A stretch of DNA of 64,000 bases from DASSFG01 sp035547915 (GTDB lineage Bacteria > Planctomycetota > Planctomycetia > Pirellulales > JAICIG01). The notes beneath the pieces are model-generated. The model was given only the letters and a program-made list of their open reading frames with translations, was not told the DNA's origin and did not search any database. This document shows, piece by piece, positions 9,077 to 18,019 of the stretch; position 1 is the first letter of the stretch; each line of letters opens with the position of its first letter. The DNA is taken from positions 1 to 64,000 of the forward strand of contig DASZTS010000087.1 of assembly GCA_035547915.1 (NCBI GenBank), in the 5' to 3' direction. The translations under genes and the position numbers were made by a program.

Positions 9077-10105
9077 TCATGGCGACCCATTCGGGTTAGA
9101 GGTCCGCAACAACGCTTGCGCCAGCTTTTCCACAAGCTCGGCGAGGAGAAGTACCATCTGATCTTTCACCACGAGTTTTTGTCCAACTGAATAGGATGTA
9201 TCTGTGGCTTTGGTGAGGTACTCTTGGTCCACAATCCCTTCACGATGCGCCAAAAGGTGTCGTTGCTGGAAGAACCGATGTAGCTCGCTCAGCTCCTTCT
9301 GAGTGAGGAAGTCGTCAAAACCTTTTCCAGTCGCATTTCGCCAGAGCGAAGTGGATTCATTCAGATTCTGAAACAGATTCTTTCGAACTTGGAACGTAGA
9401 TGCGTTTGGCAGATCGTGAAATGTTGCTTCCGCGAATCGCTGGAACGAGGCGACTAACTTCACCAGACCATTTTCCAGGAGTTGGCGCACCGTATTCTCG
9501 GCCGCGTTTTCATCGGCTGCTGCCTCCACGACCGAGCGAATACTCGACAAGGCCAGCACGCTTTCGCGTACAGTCCGAACTGCCGCTGCAAAGGTCGATT
9601 GCGCTGAGTTGTGTCCACATGCAGGACAAAAGAATGCGGCTCCGATAGAGCTGTATCGACAGGAACAAGCGTCGCAAATGAATTCCTGCCGCAATGCCTC
9701 GCCCGCCTGCGGTGGTATCAGGACTGGCAATTGGCTCGGCTTGACGGACATCGACATGCTAATCAAGCCGCCGCGCAGCTGCCTGCGATTGAACTCACGG
9801 GCGTCTTGTTGCATTGCCTGGCCTATCGTCGATTTCAAATGAGCTATCGCGGCTTCCCGAAGATGTTCCCTTTGAGCGTCGGTGTTCCATTCAGTTCGTG
9901 CGGCCTCGAAACGACAAATGGGGCAATAGGAGACATGGGCTTGCACCTTATTTTCCCAATCCTGGCGAAGCACCTTGAAGTCCGCCCGGCATTCCTCGGA
10001 GGGGCACTGACGGTCGATGTACCCTTTTTCGTCCAAATGAAGTTGAACAGGCACCGTCACGCCTTGTTCGAGCTTCTTCAGTTCACGCAATAGTTTGTCA
10101 AACAT
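9077..10105 (-). CDS. Zinc-ribbon protein with C-terminal HEPN-like motif
   Basis: 342 residues. The N-terminal half has Cys clusters compatible with zinc ribbons: CPSEEC and CPIC near 34-63, then CDAC and CPACGH near 144-163. The C-terminal half is helical and carries RHLLAH at about 282-287 followed by REGIVDQEYL. The Rx4H pattern with a GIVD(E/Q)xYL tail resembles HEPN domains, many of which are RNases in defence and toxin systems. This is motif recognition only. The gene overlaps the preceding PD-(D/E)XK gene by 8 bases, so the two are probably co-translated. Confidence 0.6.
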   Translation of the reverse strand: MFDKLLRELKKLEQGVTVPVQLHLDEKGYIDRQCPSEECRADFKVLRQDWENKVQAHVSYCPICRFEAARTEWNTDAQREHLREAAIAHLKSTIGQAMQQDAREFNRRQLRGGLISMSMSVKPSQLPVLIPPQAGEALRQEFICDACSCRYSSIGAAFFCPACGHNSAQSTFAAAVRTVRESVLALSSIRSVVEAAADENAAENTVRQLLENGLVKLVASFQRFAEATFHDLPNASTFQVRKNLFQNLNESTSLWRNATGKGFDDFLTQKELSELHRFFQQRHLLAHREGIVDQEYLTKATDTSYSVGQKLVVKDQMVLLLAELVEKLAQALLRTSNPNGSP

Positions 10106-10697
10106 ACTCGCCGGATCTCCGCTCAGGGTTTATGCGGCTGATGCGGTGATCCGTAGCCTTCCAGTCGTCCGTGTTGAAAAGCACGACCGCGACTTCGATG
10201 ACCCAATCTCCCTTTTGGTTCAGACCGTCCAGGTTAACTCTCCGTAACTCTGCCTCGTGGCCAATGACAATCTCCACGAAATGCTGATAACCGCGTCTAT
10301 TGCGAAAGGCGACGAATTTATTGAGATCTCGTTCAATATCCCGCGCAAACGCTGCCAATTTGACTTCGATGACCGCAAAATTCCGCTCATCGGAATTTGG
10401 ACGATGCAGCAGAAAATCGGGCACTCGGTCAAGGCCGCTAATTGCCTGATATCCTTTGTCTACTTCGCCTTGGATTACTACGTCTGCGAAATGAGCCACC
10501 AGCGGCGACCGGTTATCCCACAGAGTTCGCATTTGGTGATAGAACTCGTAAGCAAATGGCCGTTCGAGTAGTTTCTCTTGCGATTCGCCCAACTCTCGCA
10601 ATAGTTCGTCTGTGTAGGGGTCGAAGATTAAGCCCGACAACTCAAGAAACCGTCTGTCCATAGTTTCCAGAGAGTGTTTCACGGCATCAATTATCAT
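10098..10697 (-). CDS. Small PD-(D/E)XK nuclease-like protein
   Basis: 199 residues. It contains RVPDFLLH, about 10 variable residues, then FAVIEVKL, giving D94, E111 and K113 in the order and spacing of a PD-(D/E)XK active site. The rest is alpha/beta with no other recognised domain. It overlaps the downstream zinc-ribbon gene by 8 bases and the upstream YgjP-like gene by 4 (ATGA), so it belongs to the same transcript. It could be an accessory nuclease of the type I restriction system or part of the helicase-PLD module. Confidence 0.6.
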   Translation of the reverse strand: MIIDAVKHSLETMDRRFLELSGLIFDPYTDELLRELGESQEKLLERPFAYEFYHQMRTLWDNRSPLVAHFADVVIQGEVDKGYQAISGLDRVPDFLLHRPNSDERNFAVIEVKLAAFARDIERDLNKFVAFRNRRGYQHFVEIVIGHEAELRRVNLDGLNQKGDWVIEVAVVLFNTDDWKATDHRISRINPERRSGEYV

Positions 10698-11482
10698 GAC
10701 TGATCTCCATTCACCGCCGCGCGCTCTGGCATCCCTGTTATGAAGTCGAGGTCAACGGCCAGTATGTCCTCGTGCGAGCAGAGCCATTGCTTGGCACGCT
10801 CAGTTTCCGGGCATAGGCTTTGAACGGTCAGCCAAAACTTGTGCGAGTGATCGGGAATCGCCAGATGCACAGCTTCGTGCGTGACCAAATACCGCAGCAC
10901 GAACTCCGGGGCCATAATGAGCCGCCAGTTGAACGAGAGATTCTGAAGCGACGAGCAGTTACCCCATTTGGTCCGCTGGCCCATAATGTAAATCCGGCCC
11001 GGCTCACGCCGAAGCTTGCGGGTGATGGTTGCAAGGTTTGAAACCAGTGTTTCCCGTGCCTGCTTTCTCAGCCAGTTTTCGAGGGACTTGGCGGGGGAGG
11101 TCGTGGACTGGCCGGATTGGAGAATGACCAGTGCGTCCCCATCGTGAACGATCTGATTCGCGCCACCCCGCTGTGGATGCGACTCGATTCGGATGCTGAG
11201 GGGTTCGCCGCGATACAGCAGGGTTCCCGCCGGGGTAAGCTTTGGCTTCCGGATAGACTGGAATCGCTCGATTCGATCTAGCTGGCCCGCGATCCACGGT
11301 CCATTGGCCTCGACGAACTCTAGTACCTCGGCCCCATCACGATCCGCTGGCTGGATGACCTCAACCCCGCGAACTCCGACGCGGATACGCAGCTTCTTCG
11401 CGGACTTGGAGCGGATAACCCGGTAGTCCACCTGCTTTCCGCCAATGTTGATCCGAGCTTGCGTAGCGGTCTTCATCAGCAT
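10694..11482 (-). CDS. YgjP/DUF45-type metallopeptidase next to hsdR
   Basis: 262 residues. The zinc site is clear: THEAVHLAIPDHSHKFW near 201-217, with H202, E203, H206 and a third His at about 214. The segment before it, TKWGNCSS, is characteristic of the YgjP (M48-related, DUF45) family. Members often lie beside type I restriction genes; their role there is not settled, and they may process or regulate the enzyme. Three bases separate it from the stop of hsdR and its own stop overlaps the next gene by ATGA. The start at 11482 (MLMKTAT) is chosen by spacing to hsdR; ATG 11476 is an alternative. Confidence 0.85.
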   Translation of the reverse strand: MLMKTATQARINIGGKQVDYRVIRSKSAKKLRIRVGVRGVEVIQPADRDGAEVLEFVEANGPWIAGQLDRIERFQSIRKPKLTPAGTLLYRGEPLSIRIESHPQRGGANQIVHDGDALVILQSGQSTTSPAKSLENWLRKQARETLVSNLATITRKLRREPGRIYIMGQRTKWGNCSSLQNLSFNWRLIMAPEFVLRYLVTHEAVHLAIPDHSHKFWLTVQSLCPETERAKQWLCSHEDILAVDLDFITGMPERAAVNGDQS

Positions 11483-11485
11483 GTC

Positions 11486-14400
11486 CTACTCATCGTTCTT
11501 GGCCAATTCTTCTACCGCAGGTTTAAGGAATGCAGGATGTGCCTCATCCACGTCGAAACCAAGGCCGGAGTAATCGGGATTCCATGACTCTGTTAGAAGC
11601 GATTGCTCCACCCGCATCAGCCCACCCTTTGAGTTGCTCCAGCCAGTGCTGAGGAGATTTCGGGACCGCAAGTGCCCGACCATATTCCTGGCGCACTGCG
11701 CTACGTAGGCTTCTTCAGCGTTCGGTGCATGAGCACGCAGGACGGTGAACAAACCATATTCGCCGGGAGCCTGAAGGCCCAGCCGTTCGGGTTCCTCTTT
11801 GGTCTTTGCCGTATCCGTAGCGATGCCCTGCAACTCCCTGAGCCGCTTCTCAATGGCTTCGTCGGTAGCATCTTTACGTGCCTTGAGCCTTTGGAGGCGT
11901 TCCCCAAGTTGCCGATAGGTGAAGCCTGCTTCGCCTTCTTCGAGTTCGCGAGTGAGGATCGCCTCAAGTGCAGCCGCTTTGTCGGCGGGCGTCGGGAGGT
12001 CGTCGAGTTTCGTGATGTAGTCCTTGTCGATCTTGTAGACCGGCAGGGCCTCGGCGATGTCAACGAACGTAGTGTTCTCCTGAATAAGCTGTCGTGTCTT
12101 GGCAGAAAGCTCCCCATAGGTGGCCTGGGAACCGCGCTGCCGCCGACGGTGGGCGATGTAGATGCCGCACAGCCAGTTGTAAACGAAGCGGTGTTCGTAG
12201 AGGCAGGGATCGGGCGCGACGGCTTCCCAAAGCCGTTCGAGGCTCTTGAAATTGTGCTCGAAGTTCTTGGACGCATCGGGATCGGCCAAGCGCCGCAGAG
12301 CGGCGAGGAGGCAGTCCCGCGTGTCTTCGATTTTGATACCCTGGAATAGCTCCATACATCGGCTGACTTCACCGGGAACGGTTTTCTTGAGCGCCTCCCA
12401 ATCTATCAAGGATTCCTCGCGGATGTTCTCATCGAAGTTGAGGGCTTTTTCGAGGCTTTGGAACACGCCGAAGTAATCCACCACCACGCCCGTCCGCTTG
12501 TTCATGGTCGGCAGGGGCCGGTTGGTGCGGGCAATGGCCTGTAAGAGGTTGTGGTCGCGCAGGGGCTTGTCCAGATACATGACCTGTTCAACCGGGGCGT
12601 CGAAGCCAGTGAGCAGCCGGTCGCAGACAATCAAGATTTTGAGGGGCGGTCGCCACTTCGCCCGGTCGTTTCCGTGCCGCTCGTGGTTCCACTTCTCCCA
12701 TTCGGTCGGCGTGAGCTTGTAATAGTCAATCAGCTCATCCTGCTTCTGTTTGCCGTAATGGAACGCCTGCAATTCCGGCTCGTCGTTCTGAGCTTCGGAG
12801 ATGATGACATCAGACCATTCTGGTGGAAGTCCCTTCGCCTTGAGCTTATCGTCGAGTGCGGCCTTGTACTTAGCGCAGGCCGTTCGATCAACGGCGACAA
12901 GCTGGGCCTTGAAGCCGTTTGGGTCGGGGTGTTCGAGAAAATGTGTGAGCATCTTGTCGAGCACGATGTTGATGCGGTCGGGATGCCGCGCCAGTTCCTT
13001 CCATTGCGATTTCCTCCGTTGGACTAAGTCCTTGGCTTCCTCGTCGTCCAGTTCCATCTCCTGGCACATTTCCTCGAACCCGACGCTCAGTTGCTTCTCG
13101 TCAACGATGAACGGCACTTTGTCGCGGATGTAATGCACTTCGAGTGTGGCCCCGTCCTTAATGGCCCTCTTGATGCCGTAATAGCTCAGGTAACGTTCCT
13201 GCGTGCCGTCTTTCGTCGGCCCGAAATCGCGGTGAGTGTTGACCATCGTGCGGTCAATCGGCGTGCCTGTGAAACCGTACCGGAAGCCTTTGGGCAGCTT
13301 CACCCGCATGGTCATGGCGTAGCTTTCAGTGCCCTGGCCTTTCTGGCTGCGGTGGCACTCGTCGATCAGGCTGATGATGTTGTCGCGGTCGCGGGGAGGG
13401 AGGTCACCCATCTGCTGGAAAGACTGGACGGTCGTAACCAAAGTCCCGCGCCAGTCGTTGCGGAGCTTCTTCTTCAAGTCCTCGACGCCTAGGGCTTTTT
13501 CAACGTTCGGATAGTCGCATGCCTCGAAATCGTCCGAGAGCTGGGTCTTCAGGTCCCGGCGATCCACCACGATCATGACGGTGGGATTGTTTAGGGCGTG
13601 GTGCCGCCGCAGCTTGTAGGCCGTGAACACCATCGTGAGTGACTTGCCCGATCCCTGAGTATGCCAGATGAGGCCGGTGCGATCCTGCTGTTCGACTTGT
13701 TTGCCGACGCTCTCGATGGTGCGATCCACGATATCATTGACCGCCTCGAATTGCTGATAGCGGGCGATCTTCTTGATGGTTTTGCCCTTCTTCGTCTCGA
13801 AGACGATGAAGTGCTGGAGGAAATCAAGGACGTGGCACGGTTTCAAGCGTAGCAGACCGCGCACCTGAACTTGAAGGGCGTCGTCGGACTGGTCTGCTGC
13901 TGGCGTATTCCACCAGCCCCTTTCTTCGGGGTAGAGACTCAGCCACTTTCCCCACCAGTCGAGATGGCTGTCGATCTGCTCCTTGGTCGCATCGTGATAG
14001 AGCACGGTGCCGTATCGGAATTCCTGCTCGTCGGCTGCGACGCAAAAGACGTTCGGCGTGAGGATCAGCGGCGCTTGCCGCTGGTAGCGGTGCAGTTGCC
14101 GGACTGCTTCCGTCCAATCCTTGCCGCTGGCTACGTAGCTCTTGTACTCCGCGATCACAAGCGGGATGCCGTTGACCAGCAACACCGTGTCCTCGCGGCA
14201 CTGCTTGACGCCCTGGACGCGGTATTGGTTCGTGGCGGTGAAATCGTTGAGTTTCTGCTTCGCCGGATCGAACTCGATGAAACGTACCGTCTTGGCGGGC
14301 TGACCGGGTACGATCTCCACGGATGCACCGTCACGTAGCAAGTCGAGGGTGCTTCGGTTGGCCGTGAGCTTGTCCGGGTGCGACATCGCTTTGCGAAGCG

Positions 14401-14629
14401 CACCGACAGCCAGCTTGGCCTGTGCCTCCGTTTTAACCTCAGCGTTGATGCGGATGATCGCTTCGACCAGGAGCTTTTCGACAATGGGGTCTTCCAGCGG
14501 CCGGTCGAAAGCCGCCATCGCCTCCTCGTCGCGATACGTCCAGCCGAGCCCCTTATCGCCGGGCTTAGGGCTGCCTTCACCGGAGAGCCACTGAATTACA
14601 GGTTGTTCGACATAGCCAAGTTCGCTCAT
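11486..14629 (-). CDS. hsdR: Type I restriction enzyme R subunit
   Basis: 1047 residues, the usual HsdR length. The motor-nuclease subunit cuts unmodified DNA away from the recognition site after ATP-driven translocation. Seen in order: an N-terminal nuclease domain with REDTVLLVNG followed by PLVIAEYK (the D...ExK motif), Walker A HTQGSGKS near 325-330, DECHRSQKG (motif II) near 425, GFTGTPI (motif III), then the second helicase lobe with LLTGFDAPVE and QAIARTNRP. The start overlaps the hsdS stop by ATGA (14626-14629). It appears intact, with all key residues present. Confidence 0.95.
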   Translation of the reverse strand: MSELGYVEQPVIQWLSGEGSPKPGDKGLGWTYRDEEAMAAFDRPLEDPIVEKLLVEAIIRINAEVKTEAQAKLAVGALRKAMSHPDKLTANRSTLDLLRDGASVEIVPGQPAKTVRFIEFDPAKQKLNDFTATNQYRVQGVKQCREDTVLLVNGIPLVIAEYKSYVASGKDWTEAVRQLHRYQRQAPLILTPNVFCVAADEQEFRYGTVLYHDATKEQIDSHLDWWGKWLSLYPEERGWWNTPAADQSDDALQVQVRGLLRLKPCHVLDFLQHFIVFETKKGKTIKKIARYQQFEAVNDIVDRTIESVGKQVEQQDRTGLIWHTQGSGKSLTMVFTAYKLRRHHALNNPTVMIVVDRRDLKTQLSDDFEACDYPNVEKALGVEDLKKKLRNDWRGTLVTTVQSFQQMGDLPPRDRDNIISLIDECHRSQKGQGTESYAMTMRVKLPKGFRYGFTGTPIDRTMVNTHRDFGPTKDGTQERYLSYYGIKRAIKDGATLEVHYIRDKVPFIVDEKQLSVGFEEMCQEMELDDEEAKDLVQRRKSQWKELARHPDRINIVLDKMLTHFLEHPDPNGFKAQLVAVDRTACAKYKAALDDKLKAKGLPPEWSDVIISEAQNDEPELQAFHYGKQKQDELIDYYKLTPTEWEKWNHERHGNDRAKWRPPLKILIVCDRLLTGFDAPVEQVMYLDKPLRDHNLLQAIARTNRPLPTMNKRTGVVVDYFGVFQSLEKALNFDENIREESLIDWEALKKTVPGEVSRCMELFQGIKIEDTRDCLLAALRRLADPDASKNFEHNFKSLERLWEAVAPDPCLYEHRFVYNWLCGIYIAHRRRQRGSQATYGELSAKTRQLIQENTTFVDIAEALPVYKIDKDYITKLDDLPTPADKAAALEAILTRELEEGEAGFTYRQLGERLQRLKARKDATDEAIEKRLRELQGIATDTAKTKEEPERLGLQAPGEYGLFTVLRAHAPNAEEAYVAQCARNMVGHLRSRNLLSTGWSNSKGGLMRVEQSLLTESWNPDYSGLGFDVDEAHPAFLKPAVEELAKNDE

Positions 14630-15939
14630 ACGGCCTCCGCGACTTTGGAGAAGCTGGCCTTCACGCGGACAGCGCCGGTCAGCAGATCATGGAGAAGCGA
14701 TTTCTTGAGATCGTGAAGCGCCTTGAGCTTCGGGCCGAAGGCCCGGATGGTCTCGTCAGCCTGTTCCAGAATCGCAGCGATCTCGCGCTGCTCGTCCAGT
14801 CCAGTCTTACCGGTCGGTACGGGGATGAGAACCTTCCCAAGGTTAGTAGCGTTGATATTCACCTGCTGCACACCTGGTGTCGCGTAACGCTTGATACGGC
14901 ATTGGGCGTCATATGAATCTAGCAGTTGGCCCAAGTAGTAGTTGTCTACCCGCTCGGCATCGGGTTTAAGCCGGATCAAGTATGAGGCAAAGACGCATGG
15001 TTCGTCATGGCGATAGATGCCCACCTTGCCGACGAGTTCTTGTGAGTTCGTGCGATTGAACAGCACGTCACCGCGGCGCAAAAGGTATGGCTCGGTCAAT
15101 CTGTCCGGCAACGTCACATACTTGAGGTCAAAGAGAAGCACATCACCGGACTGGATATTTCCCATTCGCAGGATCGGAAGCGTCCCTGCTGTTTGCATCG
15201 GAACTGACATCCCGTACTGAAATTCACGCACGACTGACTTGACCTCAGTAACCTCCCAGGACTTTGGAATCCAGCCGACTGCACATTTCCTTTGCCGTTC
15301 ACCTCGCATTCCATGAGATAAAAGACTTTGCAGCAACGCGCGTTTAGCTTGCCGAGCACTATTTGCGGCTCGCTCGACTTGCTCGATGGCTTCACCCACA
15401 GCGTCCAGGATTCCGGAAATTGCAGCCTGTTCTTCTTCTGAGGGCAACGGAATTCGCAGTCGCAGGATATCTGTCTCATTGACCGCAGGATAATTGGTGC
15501 CGCACTGCCAAGCGACGAGTTGGCGAGTTACCTGCTCACAAAACGGCAGATGCCTCAGGAACTGCGGATTTAGCGGCCCCTCGGGGTGAATAACTGCGAA
15601 TCCCGTCGAGCACACATATCCATTTGGCTCAGTCCAGTTGGCAGCGGTATGGGAACCCAAAAGCGGACGGACGGTACAAAGTAGGACATCACCTGGCCGA
15701 ACTACTCGGCGAGCGCGACTCGGAGCATCCGCAAATCGGAGCGTTTGAACGGCTTCCCAGTCTATAGTCCCTCTATTAACACTGCTGATGTCGATGTATC
15801 GGAACGTCAAATCTGTTGGCGTAGCCGCGTTCAATGTTTCGGGATTCACCCGGCAGACTCCTGGTTTGTGGGCGGATATTACTTGCCAATCCGGGCAATA
15901 TGTTGCGACGGCACGCTCAACGGGCGTTCGGTGTGGCAT
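14626..15939 (-). CDS. hsdS: Type I restriction-modification specificity subunit
   Basis: 437 residues starting MPHRTPVERAVA. It has two target-recognition domains, each followed by a helical conserved region: AAISGILDAVGEAIEQVE near 220, and REIAAILEQADETIRAF near 385. The two helices set the spacing between the two halves of the DNA site bound by the M and R subunits. Reading-frame space exists further upstream, but ATG 15939 overlaps hsdM by only 23 bases and fits the family. The sequence shows no inverted repeats or extra hsdS fragments that would allow phase variation. Confidence 0.93.
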   Translation of the reverse strand: MPHRTPVERAVATYCPDWQVISAHKPGVCRVNPETLNAATPTDLTFRYIDISSVNRGTIDWEAVQTLRFADAPSRARRVVRPGDVLLCTVRPLLGSHTAANWTEPNGYVCSTGFAVIHPEGPLNPQFLRHLPFCEQVTRQLVAWQCGTNYPAVNETDILRLRIPLPSEEEQAAISGILDAVGEAIEQVERAANSARQAKRALLQSLLSHGMRGERQRKCAVGWIPKSWEVTEVKSVVREFQYGMSVPMQTAGTLPILRMGNIQSGDVLLFDLKYVTLPDRLTEPYLLRRGDVLFNRTNSQELVGKVGIYRHDEPCVFASYLIRLKPDAERVDNYYLGQLLDSYDAQCRIKRYATPGVQQVNINATNLGKVLIPVPTGKTGLDEQREIAAILEQADETIRAFGPKLKALHDLKKSLLHDLLTGAVRVKASFSKVAEAV

Positions 15940-17965
15940 AACCAGCCTCCCGCAAGAGCTGTTGGAGAAGGTTCTCTGCTTTTGACAATTCCTTGCCCGC
16001 CGTCGCGAGGTCTTCGAGAGCGTCCTTGACTTCAATGCGTGGCTCCGGCTCGAACGTATCCACATACCTGGGGATGTTCAGGTTGAAATCGTTCTCTTGC
16101 ACTTCTTCGATGGGAACCACCCGTGCATGTTTCAGTAGCTCATCGGGATCACCGTATAGCGTACCGAGTTCGTGACCAACCTCGGCCACGGCCTTCCGGT
16201 CTTCCTCCGCACGTCGGCGGGCTTCTCCGATACGCTCGTCCCGCTCGCGTATCTTCGCGGCTAGCTTTTCTTTTTGGCCTTCGAGCTTCGTGATCTTGCC
16301 CTCGATTTTGGTCTTCTCGGTCTTCTTGGCAATGTGACCCGCCTCGGCCTGTAACTCAGCGATCTCGGTATCAAGCTTGGCCAGCTTGTCGGTGTGCGGC
16401 TTGTACTCCGCCTCAAGCCGTTCGACTTCTCCGGCCTCGCGCTCGTTAATCTGCTCGCGGATACGGCCGCTGTGCTCGGCCACGAGGGCGGGCACCTTTG
16501 TGGCGTCACCGTAGGCGTGGTAATGAACCAGAATACGCATCACGTCTTGCGGCCGCAGTTCGTTCTGGTTGGAGAGTTCGCGGTAGTGCCTTGCGGCGTA
16601 CACGAGCAGTACCTTGTCGTGCCGCTTCGGCGGACGCTCCTTGCGCAGGATCAGTAGGCACGCGGGCACGCCTGCACCATAAAAGACGTTGAGCGGAAGC
16701 GAGATCACGGCGTCAATCAGCCGCGAATCCAGCAACGCCTGGCGGATTAGGTGCTCGTCGTCCGCCTTGCGACGTTTGAATTTCGGATTGCCGTCGTCAT
16801 CGAACTCCCCAGTTTCCTCTTCGACTTCGGGCTGGCCGCGAAAGAGCACGCCCTGGGGACAGACGACGCCAGCACGGCCTTCATCGGTTAGCGACGCGAG
16901 GATGTGCAAGATGAAAGCGTAGTCGCCGTACCCGGCAGGGGGCGAGGCGAAGCCTGTGCCACGACCGAAGCGTCCGTATTGATCCTTGAATCCTTCCTTA
17001 CCGAAAACTTCCTTCTTCAGCTTGTCGCGTTTCTTTTTGTCGTCCGTCTGCTGCTCCGGCTTCAGCCACCAGAATTCATCTGAGAAGGGGAAATTGGCTA
17101 GGCATAGCGAGAACTTTTTCAGTTGCCCGTGGTCGAGGTGCTGCGGGTCGGTGATGGTGCTGGCCCCGCCCTTGATGTCGGCCTCAAGCCCATGGAGAAC
17201 GGAGTTGATCTTGCCAATGGCGAAGTTGCTCCAGTTCATTTCCTGGCCGAAGTAGCGGGCAGCCAGCGCATTGTGCCCGTTCTCGCGGAGATAGTCGGCA
17301 GAGTGGATCAGCATACCGCCGGAGCCACAGGTGGGGTCGTAGATGGTGTCGCCCGGCTTCGGTTGCAGGATGCGCACCAGAATGTCCACGACCTCGGGCG
17401 GTGTGAAGAACTCGCCCGCCTTAGCACCGGCATCGTCTGCGAACTGCTTGATGAGATATTCGTAGGCTCGGCCCAGCACGTCCGGCGGTACGCTTTTGTT
17501 CGACAGGTCAATCTCATTGAAATGCTGGACCAGGGCGTGGACGACCTCGTTCGGGATCAGTTTCTTTCCCGAGCCGTCCGGTGCTGGTTGTGCCCAGTCC
17601 ACAGTGAAGACGCCACGAAGTTCATCGTTGGCATTCGAGACCGACCGCATGGCCTCCGTGAGTTTCTCGCCGATGTTTTCGGAAACGGCGAGGATGTCGC
17701 CCCAGCGGTTGCCCTCGGGAATCTTAAAGCGATGCTCCCCGCGAGCGCGGAAGACCGCCTTCTGCTTCTCGGTGAAGGGTTTGCCCTGCTGACGTTCCTG
17801 TTCCGCAATCGCCTCGTCAGCCTCATGCTCCCACTGGTCGCAGAGCCGTTTGAAGAACATCAGCGAGAGGATGTAATTCTTGTAATCCTGCCCGGCGGTC
17901 TTGCCGCGAAGGATATTGGCTGCACCCCATAGGTGTGCTTCCAGCTGTTGTTGTGTCAGTCTCAT
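15917..17965 (-). CDS. hsdM: Type I restriction-modification N6-adenine methyltransferase
   Basis: 682 residues, longer than a typical 500-residue HsdM because of a C-terminal charged coiled coil (about 470-600). The N-terminal helical HsdM domain starts MRLTQQQLEAHLWGAANILRG without its last residues being unusual. Motif I is DPTCGSGGML near 215 after FTPPEVVDILV. The catalytic motif is read as ANFPFSDEFW, an NFPF variant of NPPF/Y. It makes m6A and, with HsdS, protects host DNA. Fifty-four bases separate it from the ImmA-like gene, so the regulator pair may share its promoter. Confidence 0.94.
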   Translation of the reverse strand: MRLTQQQLEAHLWGAANILRGKTAGQDYKNYILSLMFFKRLCDQWEHEADEAIAEQERQQGKPFTEKQKAVFRARGEHRFKIPEGNRWGDILAVSENIGEKLTEAMRSVSNANDELRGVFTVDWAQPAPDGSGKKLIPNEVVHALVQHFNEIDLSNKSVPPDVLGRAYEYLIKQFADDAGAKAGEFFTPPEVVDILVRILQPKPGDTIYDPTCGSGGMLIHSADYLRENGHNALAARYFGQEMNWSNFAIGKINSVLHGLEADIKGGASTITDPQHLDHGQLKKFSLCLANFPFSDEFWWLKPEQQTDDKKKRDKLKKEVFGKEGFKDQYGRFGRGTGFASPPAGYGDYAFILHILASLTDEGRAGVVCPQGVLFRGQPEVEEETGEFDDDGNPKFKRRKADDEHLIRQALLDSRLIDAVISLPLNVFYGAGVPACLLILRKERPPKRHDKVLLVYAARHYRELSNQNELRPQDVMRILVHYHAYGDATKVPALVAEHSGRIREQINEREAGEVERLEAEYKPHTDKLAKLDTEIAELQAEAGHIAKKTEKTKIEGKITKLEGQKEKLAAKIRERDERIGEARRRAEEDRKAVAEVGHELGTLYGDPDELLKHARVVPIEEVQENDFNLNIPRYVDTFEPEPRIEVKDALEDLATAGKELSKAENLLQQLLREAGYATPNAR

Positions 17966-18019
17966 GCGTGAAGATAAACCTCAATCAAGTAATTTGCTTT
18001 TCCGTGTGGCCGTTGAAAG

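Noticed and set aside
11672..12372. Overlapping frames of about 225 codons in hsdR
   Set aside because: Shadow frames in a GC-rich gene; hsdR itself is intact with all motifs.
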